From an uncultured Victivallaceae bacterium (GTDB lineage: Bacteria; Verrucomicrobiota; Lentisphaeria; Victivallales; Victivallaceae), in NCBI GenBank assembly GCA_944392655.1, contig CALXXL010000002.1:124001-188000 (forward strand): DNA of 64,000 nucleotides. The letters are read 5' to 3'. Under the pieces are notes generated by a model. It was not told the origin of the DNA. It did no database searches and saw only the letters and a list, made by a program, of their open reading frames with translations. A program made the position numbers and the translations under genes. The first letter of the stretch is position 1; each line of letters starts with the position of its first letter. This document shows, piece by piece, positions 41,997 to 49,770 of the stretch.

Positions 41997-43118
41997 TTAT
42001 TCCTCATCGATAATCTGTTCAGCCATAATCTCATATCCGGGGTCGAGCGGATGGCTGGCGTCGGCATAGCATTCCGACGGCAATTCCTCCATAACGATAT
42101 ATTCCGCGTCGAGCTCGTCGAGATCGTCCATAATATAGTCCATCATATCCTCATAATCGCTCAGCGAATCGTCGTCAAGCAGATGGGTATTGAATGCGCC
42201 GAGCAGAATAACCACCTCGTTGCCGCGTTCTTTAAGGATTTTCCAGGTATTGATGAACGCCTCCCACTGGCGTGACTGATATGGCATAACCCAATTGTAT
42301 GATACCTTGAAGGGGCGTGGTTTATTCCACGGAGTATCGCGGTTGATATGCTCCGTTTCAATGGCGTTCACTTTACGTTCCACGGCGGCCCATGGCATTC
42401 TGTCGGGATTGTCCAGCATCCACTCGGGATACGTCTGATTGCTGAACCACACGCTGCGGAGGTGATTAGCGAGGCTGAAGAATGGGATATTGCGCTCCAT
42501 GGTATTGGCGATTCTCTTTTTCAGCGGCTCGTTATAGCAATAGAGAGTGGAGTCGAACTGCGGAGCCAGTCTTGGATGCATAACGGAGATGGTCTCGAAC
42601 TCGCCTGACTCATCTTTCTGCGGCATAGCGGAGAGGTCGAATTTCGGGTCATTCATCCACAATGCGTTGAAATAGAGATATACTTTTTTATCTTTTATTG
42701 CGCCGCCGAAGTCGCGGACAAGATTTTCGAGAGCGACGGGGTGAAGTCCGTCAATTCCCAGATTTGCCGCGATATTCTCCTCTTTCAGGCGGTTGTAATG
42801 AGCCGGCAGAGTATGTTCATTATCGGTATACATACCCCAGATCACCGAATCTCCGATAAATACCACCGGATAGTTCTGACATGCGTAGTCGCACCACTGC
42901 TGATAGCTCCAGTAGTCGTCGCGCAGATTGTAGCTGAGGCGGAAATTGTCGCCGAAGTCCCATTTTTCCCACGCCCGGTAAATGGCCGGCATAATCCAGA
43001 ATACGACAATCAGGGTAAGCGGCAGAACCACCGCCAGTTCTTTGGGTGAAAGTCGCAGATAGTTTCCGCCGAAAGGTATCGCTTTTATACTGCGCTGTTT
43101 TCTCTTTTTACTGTCCAC
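41997..43118 (-). CDS. SGNH-type membrane protein, AlgJ/AlgX/DltD-like partner of the MBOAT
   Basis: 373 residues. One N-terminal transmembrane helix about 29-48, then an extracytoplasmic domain. FIGDSVIWG supplies the block-I Gly-Asp-Ser with Ser91, and DASHPLDPGY near the end supplies Asp353 and His356, completing a Ser-Asp-His set typical of SGNH/GDSL hydrolases. In alginate, D-alanine and related systems, a periplasmic SGNH-fold protein works with a membrane-bound O-acyltransferase to put acyl groups on a polymer. The gene lies 8 bases downstream of the MBOAT gene. The polymer is unknown; overall sequence does not clearly match AlgJ or DltD. Confidence 0.7.
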   Translation of the reverse strand: MDSKKRKQRSIKAIPFGGNYLRLSPKELAVVLPLTLIVVFWIMPAIYRAWEKWDFGDNFRLSYNLRDDYWSYQQWCDYACQNYPVVFIGDSVIWGMYTDNEHTLPAHYNRLKEENIAANLGIDGLHPVALENLVRDFGGAIKDKKVYLYFNALWMNDPKFDLSAMPQKDESGEFETISVMHPRLAPQFDSTLYCYNEPLKKRIANTMERNIPFFSLANHLRSVWFSNQTYPEWMLDNPDRMPWAAVERKVNAIETEHINRDTPWNKPRPFKVSYNWVMPYQSRQWEAFINTWKILKERGNEVVILLGAFNTHLLDDDSLSDYEDMMDYIMDDLDELDAEYIVMEELPSECYADASHPLDPGYEIMAEQIIDEE

Positions 43119-43126
43119 GATTCACC

Positions 43127-44572
43127 TCAAAAGTCAAAGTAAAGGAATTTCTGGTTAGCGTCGGCCGGAACGATCAGGATAAGGGCGACTACAATAGCGA
43201 AGATAATGTACCGTAACGGCGCCCACGCCAACACCTTGTTAAATCTGGAATCGAATACCAGCTGATAAATCCATACCGCCGCCGCCATTCCGAGCATCAG
43301 CCATGGGATACCGGCGCTGACAGTGCCGGCGGCTCCGGAAAATACTACCTTGAGCAGACCGACCGCCTGTTCAAAGGTCTGCGCCCGGAAGAATACCCAT
43401 CCCACCGCGACCAGGTTGAATACCACCAACTGCTTCAGGAGTTTCGGCAATTTCACATACCACTCTCTCTTTTCAAAGCCGCGCCATATCACGGCCAGAA
43501 TGCCGTGCCATGCGCCCCAGATAATGAAAGTCCATGCCGATCCATGCCAGAATCCTGAGACCAGCATGGTAAGGAATAAATTCCACCATATCCGGTAGCG
43601 CACCACCCGGCTTCCTCCGAGCGGGATATAGACATAATCGCGGAACCATGAAGAGAGGCTGATATGCCATCTGCGCCAGAAGTCGCTGAAATCGACCGCC
43701 ACATAAGGGTTGTTGAAATTCAGCGTCAAATGTATTCCCATAATTTTAGCGATCCCCCGTGCCATATCGGTATACCCGGCGAAGTCGCCGTAAAGCTGCC
43801 ATGCGTAGGCGTAAGTGGCGAGAACAACGGCGAGCGCACCGTAACTGCCTGGTTCGGCGTTATAAACCTGATTAACGAATACAGCCAGTGTATCCGCCAG
43901 CACCACCTTTTTGAACATCCCGCTGATGAACAGGCACACGCCGTCGCTGAAATCGACCGGTCTGAACGGCATTTTATGCCGGAGTTGTTTAATCAGCAAC
44001 CCCGAACGGTCGATTGGTCCGGAAAGCAGAGCGGGGAAGAAGGCGAGATAAGATGCGTAGTGGATAAAATTCCGTTCCACGCGCTGATCGTGCCGGTAAA
44101 CGTCGATAGTATAAGAGAGCGACTTGAAGGTAAAGAAACTGATCCCGGCCGGGAGCAGAATCTGTGCGGGCAAAGCGTAGTCGATATTTAGCGCGTTAAA
44201 AATATTCTGTGCGCTCTCGGCGATGGTTGGAACGTGAACCTGCCAGTGGATATAGTCGCACAGTGCCTGTAAATTTACGGTAATAAAGTCGGCATATTTG
44301 AATAGACTCAGGAGCATCACTCCATTGATAATGCTCAATGTAACCAGAGTTTTCCTTACGCCGTTGCTGCTGTAAGCCGCCAGTCCGCGTCCGATAAAGT
44401 AGTCAACTATAGTAATATAGATAATGAATACGAGGAACGCCGGACTCATATATCCATAAAAAAAGTAACTTGCCGCCAGCAGCCATAAAGACTTCAGTCC
44501 CGGCCTCAGCAGAGCCATTCCAGCCATTACAATGGCAAAGAATATAACGAACTCCCAGGTTTGAAAGAGCAT
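43127..44572 (-). CDS. MBOAT-family O-acyltransferase (AlgI/DltB type)
   Basis: 481-residue polytopic membrane protein with about ten to twelve hydrophobic segments. It has the AlgI-type core: FKSLSYTIDVYRHD, FFPALLSGPIDR, YVAVDFSDFWRRWHISLSSW, RDYVYIPLGG, and WHGSAWTFIIWGAWHG with the probable catalytic His343. Relatives pass acetyl or D-alanyl groups across the membrane to exopolysaccharide, teichoic acid or peptidoglycan. Its partner SGNH gene follows after 8 bases, and a formylglycine-generating-enzyme-like gene precedes it by 16 bases. The substrate cannot be read from the sequence. No polysaccharide synthase genes are nearby. Confidence 0.9.
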   Translation of the reverse strand: MLFQTWEFVIFFAIVMAGMALLRPGLKSLWLLAASYFFYGYMSPAFLVFIIYITIVDYFIGRGLAAYSSNGVRKTLVTLSIINGVMLLSLFKYADFITVNLQALCDYIHWQVHVPTIAESAQNIFNALNIDYALPAQILLPAGISFFTFKSLSYTIDVYRHDQRVERNFIHYASYLAFFPALLSGPIDRSGLLIKQLRHKMPFRPVDFSDGVCLFISGMFKKVVLADTLAVFVNQVYNAEPGSYGALAVVLATYAYAWQLYGDFAGYTDMARGIAKIMGIHLTLNFNNPYVAVDFSDFWRRWHISLSSWFRDYVYIPLGGSRVVRYRIWWNLFLTMLVSGFWHGSAWTFIIWGAWHGILAVIWRGFEKREWYVKLPKLLKQLVVFNLVAVGWVFFRAQTFEQAVGLLKVVFSGAAGTVSAGIPWLMLGMAAAVWIYQLVFDSRFNKVLAWAPLRYIIFAIVVALILIVPADANQKFLYFDF

Positions 44573-44588
44573 AATCTATTCCTGAATA

Positions 44589-45416
44589 CTATTCGGTTTT
44601 ACTGTCTGCCGCCGGGCGCACGCAACGGAATCCGTATACGTCATACCCCTGACAGATATCGGCGGTTACGGGGTTATCTGCTTCGCGGATGGAGCTGCCG
44701 ATTTTCCGTGGCCGGTCGGCCCATGATCCGCCGCGCAACACTCTTTTGTCGCCGGTTTCAGGTCCGGTGGGGTCAACGGCGGCGCTTTCAGCATAATAGG
44801 TATTTTTGTAAAAGTCATTGCACCATTCGGCAACGTTGCCATAGAGGTCGTAAATGCCGAAAGCATTTGGAGTCTTGGTAGCCACGGTATGAGTGGACTC
44901 CTCGGAATTATTGCGGAACCAGGCGTAATTTTCCAGTTCTTTTTCATCATCGCCATAATAGAACCGGGTATCAGTTCCGGCCTTGGTGGCGTACTCCCAT
45001 TCTGCTTCGGTGGGAAGGCGGTATCCGTTGGCGGAGAAGTCTGCCTCATCGGTTTCGAGGTTGTAAACCGGGGTCAAACCCTCCTCTTCGGAACGTTTAT
45101 TGCAGTATGCGGCGGCATCGATCCAGCGGGTGCGTTCAACCGGAAGATTTTCGCCGCGGAATTTCGATGGATTATACTCCATCAGCCGGACATATTCCTC
45201 CTGTGTAACTTCGGTAACGTCCATATAGAATGGTGAAACAGTAACCTCGTGAACGGCAGATGCGTCGGACTTTCCTTTTGCATCGCCCATATTAAAGCTG
45301 CCGCCGGGGAGTTTAACCATCTCCACTCCGCCCTTGGTAACTATCTTCTCCGGAGTCTCCGCCATAACCATCATGGAAGAGAGCATTGCAGCAGTAATAA
45401 AAAGCCCCAGTTTCAT
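44589..45416 (-). CDS. Secreted formylglycine-generating-enzyme-like (SUMF1) domain protein
   Basis: 275 residues with a signal peptide (LGLFITAAMLSSMMVMA). The rest is an FGE-sulfatase fold: VKLPGGSFNMGD, PFYMDVTEVTQEEYVR, RLPTEAEWEYATKAG, DLYGNVAEWCND, VLRGGSW and GFRCV are all family landmarks. True formylglycine generators carry two active cysteines after the RGGSW turn; the stretch here (ADRPRKIGSSIREADN) has none, so oxidase activity is unlikely and a binding role is more probable. No sulfatase is in the window. It is the first gene of the envelope operon, with a candidate promoter at 45474-45501 and AAAGGAG before the ATG. Confidence 0.85.
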   Translation of the reverse strand: MKLGLFITAAMLSSMMVMAETPEKIVTKGGVEMVKLPGGSFNMGDAKGKSDASAVHEVTVSPFYMDVTEVTQEEYVRLMEYNPSKFRGENLPVERTRWIDAAAYCNKRSEEEGLTPVYNLETDEADFSANGYRLPTEAEWEYATKAGTDTRFYYGDDEKELENYAWFRNNSEESTHTVATKTPNAFGIYDLYGNVAEWCNDFYKNTYYAESAAVDPTGPETGDKRVLRGGSWADRPRKIGSSIREADNPVTADICQGYDVYGFRCVRPAADSKTE

Positions 45417-45473
45417 ATAAGATCTCCTTTAAAAAAATTGCGTTATTATTTCACATAATATTGTTATCATGTA

Positions 45474-45501
45474 AGGATAGCCTCTAAAGTGGAAAAGTCA
45501 A
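45474..45501 (-). promoter_or_regulatory. Candidate promoter of the envelope operon
   Basis: On the minus strand TTGACT (45496-45501), 16 bp, TATCCT (45474-45479), about 58 bp before the start at 45416. Confidence 0.5.
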
Positions 45502-45603
45502 TCCATATATCATAAAACAATCCACAAAAAAAAATATTTCAATTTGATTTGCATTTATTCCGGAAAACTCCGGTAATATGTTGAATAATCTTAAAACGTC
45601 TGA

Positions 45604-45639
45604 TAAAAAAAACCTCTCCTCCGGTAAGGAAGAGAGGTT
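45604..45639 (-). terminator. Terminator of the Pal/OmpA lipoprotein gene
   Basis: On the minus strand AACCTCTCTTCC pairs with GGAGGAGAGGTT (one mismatch), followed by a T-run. Confidence 0.88.
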
Positions 45640-45661
45640 CTGATCAGAATTCAGATAATGT

Positions 45662-46267
45662 TTACTGCATCTGAGCGGGCAGCATAACTGCGCGGCGGTT
45701 CAGTGCTCTGGACTGAGCGTCAGTTCCCTGAGCGGCCGGAGCGTCTTCGCCATAGCTGATGGTGCGGATTCTTTCAACGCCGACGCCGTATTCATTCATA
45801 GCGTTCATAACGGCGAGTGCGCGTCGTTCGCCGAGGGCGCGGTTATATTCATTGGTGCCGACGTCGTCGGTATGCCCTTCAATGATAAGGCCGAGTTCGG
45901 GATATGTATTCATGTAGTTAGCGACCTGCTGAATAGCTTCGCGTTCACTCGGGCGTATTTCGTCGCGGTCGAAATCGAAGTAGATGATGGGGAATTCGAT
46001 GCCTTCCACGACCGGCCAACCGGCATCATGCAGAGCGCCTCCGGCGATAGAGCCTTCATCAGCGCCTGCTGCCCATCCGTCTTCTCCGGGTACGGCGTCA
46101 AATCCGAGAGTATCACCGGTGGACATACCGGCGTTGCGTGGATCTCCGGCTGCGCCGGGGATATTGTTCAGGCCGGTCTCTTCCGGGATCTGATTATCAA
46201 CGCATCCGGAAAAAACCACGGCAGCGGCCAAGACCATTGCCCCGACAAAGGATTTTTTTGAAAACAT
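45662..46267 (-). CDS. Pal/OmpA-family peptidoglycan-associated lipoprotein
   Basis: 201 residues from the ATG at 46267, chosen because GGAGGAAA lies just upstream and because it begins the signal peptide directly (the in-frame start at 46339 adds 24 non-signal residues). The signal ends in a lipobox VVFSGC, so the protein is lipid-anchored. A glycine/alanine-rich linker of about 90 residues leads to an OmpA domain: IIYFDFDRDEIRPSER, IIEGHTDDVGTNEYN with the residues that hold diaminopimelate, RALGERRALAVM and LNRRAVM. It should tie the outer membrane to peptidoglycan. Monocistronic with its own terminator. Confidence 0.88.
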   Translation of the reverse strand: MFSKKSFVGAMVLAAAVVFSGCVDNQIPEETGLNNIPGAAGDPRNAGMSTGDTLGFDAVPGEDGWAAGADEGSIAGGALHDAGWPVVEGIEFPIIYFDFDRDEIRPSEREAIQQVANYMNTYPELGLIIEGHTDDVGTNEYNRALGERRALAVMNAMNEYGVGVERIRTISYGEDAPAAQGTDAQSRALNRRAVMLPAQMQ

Positions 46268-46310
46268 CGTTTCCTCCTGAAAAGTTTTAATTTGTAACGT
46301 TTTCATATAT

Positions 46311-46339
46311 TTACTATTAATGTATATTTCCTGAGTCAA
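46311..46339 (-). promoter_or_regulatory. Candidate promoter of the Pal-like gene
   Basis: On the minus strand TTGACT (46334-46339), 17 bp, TAGTAA (46311-46316). The -10 is a poor match. Confidence 0.35.
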
Positions 46340-46357
46340 AAATCAATTTATCAATGT

Positions 46358-46386
46358 AAAAAAAAGGTTTTTTTTGTCAAAAAAAA
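46358..46386. other. Phased A-tracts, probable curved DNA
   Basis: A8 (46358-46365), GG, T8 (46368-46375), then A8 (46379-46386). The tract centres are 10 and 11 bp apart, matching the helical repeat, in the divergent region between the Pal-like gene and ilvE. This pattern usually bends DNA. Confidence 0.5.
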
Positions 46387-46478
46387 TTACAGTGAGTCCG
46401 TATAGAGATAAAGGTCAATAAAAAAACATCAAAAATTCTGGAAATGTTTGACTATTTCCGGCTTTGGAATTATATTCT

Positions 46479-46484
46479 TATAAT
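46479..46484 (+). promoter_or_regulatory. Candidate -10 box of the ilvE operon
   Basis: Perfect TATAAT, 40 bp before ilvE. The nearest good -35, TTGACT at 46448-46453, is 25 bp upstream, too far for a standard promoter, so only the -10 is marked. Confidence 0.4.
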
Positions 46485-46523
46485 GTAAAATCACGGTTAA
46501 AAATCTAACGGAGCAAAGAGATC

Positions 46524-47531
46524 ATGAACATCAAATGGGATGAACTTGGATTCGGCTATATGCCGGTGCGTTCAAACATACGTTTTCACTATGAAAACGG
46601 CAAGTGGAGCGAGGCCGAACTGACCAACGATTCCACCATTAACATAAGCATTGCAGCCAACTGCATTCATTATGGGCAGGCGCTGTTTGAAGGGGGGAAA
46701 GCGTTCACCTGTGCAGACGGCAAGGTACGTCTTTTCCGTCCGGATGAAAATGCGAAGCGTCTCAACCACACAGCGGAATATCTTCAGATGCCGCAGATTG
46801 CCGAAGAGCTTTACATTGATGCAGTCCGCCGAGTAGTAAAAGACAACCTTGACTATGTTCCGCCCTACGGGACTGGTGGTGCGCTCTATATCCGTCCGGT
46901 AATGTTCGGTACCTCGCCGCAGATTGGGGTAAAAGCGAGTGAAGTTTATGAATTGATCATCATGGTGGTACCGGTTGGGGCCTATTACAAAGGCGGGATC
47001 AAGCCGGTGCGTGCGTTCATTCCGGAAAACATCGACCGTGCGGCGCCTTATGGCACTGGTCACATCAAAGCCGCCGGCAACTATGCTGCGAGTCTCTATC
47101 CGAGCCGGATAGCGAAGGAGAAGGGTTGTGCGGTAGCGTTGTTCCTGGATCCGAAAGAGCACAAATATGTTGATGAATTCGGCACCAGTAACTTCATTGG
47201 CATTACGAAGGACGGGGTCTATGTTACGCCGAAGTCCCACTCAATTTTAGCGAGTATCACGAACAAATCGCTTATGACGCTGGCGGAAGATCTCGGCATC
47301 AAAGTTGAGCGTCGTCCGATCCCCTATCAGGAGTTGGCGGACTTGTCAGAAGTTGGAGCCTGCGGTACGGCGGTAGTGCTTACGCCTGTGAGTGAAATTC
47401 TCTACAAGGATCAGGTCTACAAATATGGTGATGAAATTGGTCCTGTGCTGAAGAAGCTGTATACTGAGATGACCTCGATCCAGCACGGGGATAAGCCGGA
47501 CCGTCACAACTGGCTGTTTGATCTGGATTAG
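46524..47531 (+). CDS. ilvE: Branched-chain amino acid aminotransferase
   Basis: Fold type IV pyridoxal-phosphate enzyme interconverting branched-chain amino acids and their keto acids. 335 residues, the longer bacterial/eukaryotic-type form. HYGQALFEGGKAF near the N-terminus, YIRPVMFGTSPQIGV, GHIKAAGNYAASL with the cofactor lysine (IKAAGNY), EFGTSNFIGI, and a late ACGTAVVLTPV are typical. It opens a unit of ilvE, panC, hisD and a LacI regulator. panC and ilvE share keto-acid metabolism through pantothenate synthesis. Confidence 0.95.
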   Translation: MNIKWDELGFGYMPVRSNIRFHYENGKWSEAELTNDSTINISIAANCIHYGQALFEGGKAFTCADGKVRLFRPDENAKRLNHTAEYLQMPQIAEELYIDAVRRVVKDNLDYVPPYGTGGALYIRPVMFGTSPQIGVKASEVYELIIMVVPVGAYYKGGIKPVRAFIPENIDRAAPYGTGHIKAAGNYAASLYPSRIAKEKGCAVALFLDPKEHKYVDEFGTSNFIGITKDGVYVTPKSHSILASITNKSLMTLAEDLGIKVERRPIPYQELADLSEVGACGTAVVLTPVSEILYKDQVYKYGDEIGPVLKKLYTEMTSIQHGDKPDRHNWLFDLD

Positions 47532-47540
47532 GGAGACATT

Positions 47541-47560
47541 TTGCTGTTGTTCCGGCGGCA
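47541..47560 (+). other. Short GC-rich hairpin between ilvE and panC
   Basis: CCGGCGG and CCGCCGG form a perfect stem around a five-base loop in the 62 bp gap. There is no T-tract. It may protect or partly separate the ilvE part of the message. Confidence 0.5.
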
Positions 47561-47593
47561 GATCCGCCGGAGCGGCAATATGAGAGAATAGTT

Positions 47594-48439
47594 ATGAAAA
47601 TAATAAATACTCCGGAAGAGATGCAGCGTCAGGCGCTGGAATGGCGTAAAAGCGGCAAAAAGATCGGTTTGGTTCCGACGATGGGTTTTCTGCACGATGG
47701 CCACATGTCGCTGATCGACCGTGCGCGCCCGGAGTGTGATATACTGATAGTATCGATATTTGTGAACCCGACGCAATTCGGGCCGAATGAGGATCTGGAC
47801 AAATATCCGCGTGATTTCAAGCGTGACTGTGAACAGTGCGAAGCGCATAAAGTTGACTGTATATTTGCTCCGGCGCCGGAAGTAATGTATGCTCCGGATC
47901 ACTCCACCTGGGTAGTGGAGGAAAAGCTGTCGCGTCCGTTATGCGGCAAGAGTCGTCCGATACACTTCCGTGGGGTTGCCACGGTAGTGACCAAGCTGTT
48001 TAATCTGACGCAGGCGGAGGTAGCGGTATTCGGGCGCAAGGATGCGCAGCAGGCGCTGATTATCAAGCGTATGGTGCGTGATCTCAATATGCCGATAGAG
48101 ATCATAGTTGCGCCGCTGGTGCGTGATACCGACCTGGTGGCGATGAGTTCCCGCAACCGTTATCTGTCAGAGTCCGAGCGTAAATCGGCACAAGTCATCA
48201 GCCGTTCGCTGTTGAGTGCGGAAGATGAGTTGCGGCGGAATGGTATAAAAGACATAGAAGAGCTGATTTTGAAGATAAAAACGGCCATCACCTCTGCGGG
48301 TGGCCGTATAGATTATGTAGAAGCTCTGGATGGCTATAATCTTGAACCGCTGACCGGTAAATCGTCGAGTGTACTGTTGGCGGTAGCAGCCTATTTTGGC
48401 ACAACGAGACTGATCGACAATGTGCTGGTCGATTTTTGA
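47594..48439 (+). CDS. panC: Pantothenate synthetase
   Basis: Condenses pantoate and beta-alanine using ATP. 281 residues with VPTMGFLHDGHMSL (the nucleotide HxGH at 34-37), IVSIFVNPTQFGPNEDL, HFRGVATVVTKLFN, FGRKDAQQ and MSSRNRYLS, all diagnostic. hisD begins 14 bases after its stop. panB and panD are not in the window. Confidence 0.96.
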   Translation: MKIINTPEEMQRQALEWRKSGKKIGLVPTMGFLHDGHMSLIDRARPECDILIVSIFVNPTQFGPNEDLDKYPRDFKRDCEQCEAHKVDCIFAPAPEVMYAPDHSTWVVEEKLSRPLCGKSRPIHFRGVATVVTKLFNLTQAEVAVFGRKDAQQALIIKRMVRDLNMPIEIIVAPLVRDTDLVAMSSRNRYLSESERKSAQVISRSLLSAEDELRRNGIKDIEELILKIKTAITSAGGRIDYVEALDGYNLEPLTGKSSSVLLAVAAYFGTTRLIDNVLVDF

Positions 48440-48453
48440 AAGGAATTACAGTA

Positions 48454-49770
48454 ATGAAGAGACTGACATACGGATTGGACAATTTTGAATTTGAGCTGCT
48501 GAAATTGTACAATCGTGGCAGCTATCCGGCGGAGATAGAAGATTCGGTGCGTGATATTATAGCGGAAGTCCGTCGTGATGGGGACAAAGCGCTGGTAAAA
48601 TTCGCGAAAAAGTTTGATCACGCCGATTTGACGCCCGACCGTTTTCTGGTAACGCCGGAAGAGGTTGAAGAATCGATTGCCTCCGTATGTGCTGAAGACC
48701 GCCGCGCGATAGATGTAGCGCTGGCTCATGTAATGGATTTTTCCCGTCAGCGCATACCGCAAAAGTGGGAATACAATCCGCGTCCCGGGGTAACGCTGGG
48801 GGAAAAATTTGAACCGCTGGACCGTGTTGGTGTCTACATTCCCGGAGGCACGGCCTCACTGGTATCGACGGTTATCCACACCGCCGGTATAGCCAGAGCA
48901 GCCGGGGTAAAAGAGATAGTAGCGGTATCGCCGCCGAATGCGGAGGGCAAAATTGCTCCGGCGGTATTATATGCGATGAAGCAGGCAGGTGTGAGTGAGA
49001 TCTACCGTCTGGGAGGAGTTTACGCCATAGCCGCGCTGGCCTACGGGACAGACACAATAGATAAGGTGGAAAAGATTGTCGGTCCGGGCAACGCCTACGT
49101 TACGGCGGCCAAGAAGCTGGTTTACGGTGAGGTTGCGATAGATATGATAGCTGGGCCGTCGGAGATTCTGATAATCGCGGATCACAATGCGCCGGTGGAA
49201 CTGGTAGCGGCGGATGTATTAAGCCAGGCGGAACACGGCTCCGGGTTGGAGCAGGCGGTAGTGATTTCTGATTCGGCGGAATTTCTGGACAAGGTTGAAT
49301 CAGCGGTTAACGAGCAGAAGCAGCGTTTACCGCGTCAGGCTACGGTGGACAAAGTTCTGGCGAACGGGACATTTCTTATTGAAGTTCCAACGATGGATAT
49401 GGCGGCGGTGATAGCCGGCAATTATGCACCGGAACATCTGGAAGTAATGTGTGCATCTCCTCGTGAGATAGCGATGAAGATAAAAGCCGCCGGAGCGATA
49501 TTCATAGGTCCGTGGACGCCGGAACCGGTAGGAGATTTCTGTGCGGGGCCGAGTCATGTTCTTCCTACGGGAGGCAGCGCCAGATTTTTCAGTGGCTTGA
49601 CGGTGGAAGGATTTTTCCGTAGAACCAGTCTGGTTCAATATACGCATGATGCGATTGAGCCTGAAATTGAAACCATTGAACGCATAGCTGCGCTGGAAGG
49701 GCTTATGGCGCATGGGCTGAGTGGAACGAGGCGGCGCGATCCGTCCGGTAATGGCAAACAGGGACTATGA
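48454..49770 (+). CDS. hisD: Histidinol dehydrogenase
   Basis: Two-step NAD-dependent oxidation of histidinol to histidine, the end of histidine synthesis. Starting at 48454 (AAGGA upstream) it has 438 residues. YIPGGTASLVSTV, VGPGNAYVTAAKK, GPSEILIIAD, AEHGSGLEQAV (zinc and catalytic histidines), NYAPEHLEV and GPSHVLPTGG are typical. Other his genes are absent. The stop overlaps the start of the LacI-type regulator gene by 4 bases (ATGA), an unusual pairing for a biosynthetic gene. Confidence 0.95.
   Translation: MKRLTYGLDNFEFELLKLYNRGSYPAEIEDSVRDIIAEVRRDGDKALVKFAKKFDHADLTPDRFLVTPEEVEESIASVCAEDRRAIDVALAHVMDFSRQRIPQKWEYNPRPGVTLGEKFEPLDRVGVYIPGGTASLVSTVIHTAGIARAAGVKEIVAVSPPNAEGKIAPAVLYAMKQAGVSEIYRLGGVYAIAALAYGTDTIDKVEKIVGPGNAYVTAAKKLVYGEVAIDMIAGPSEILIIADHNAPVELVAADVLSQAEHGSGLEQAVVISDSAEFLDKVESAVNEQKQRLPRQATVDKVLANGTFLIEVPTMDMAAVIAGNYAPEHLEVMCASPREIAMKIKAAGAIFIGPWTPEPVGDFCAGPSHVLPTGGSARFFSGLTVEGFFRRTSLVQYTHDAIEPEIETIERIAALEGLMAHGLSGTRRRDPSGNGKQGL

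Noticed and set aside
44589-45416. Functional sulfatase-activating enzyme
   Set aside because: The active-site cysteines are missing and no sulfatase is in the window.
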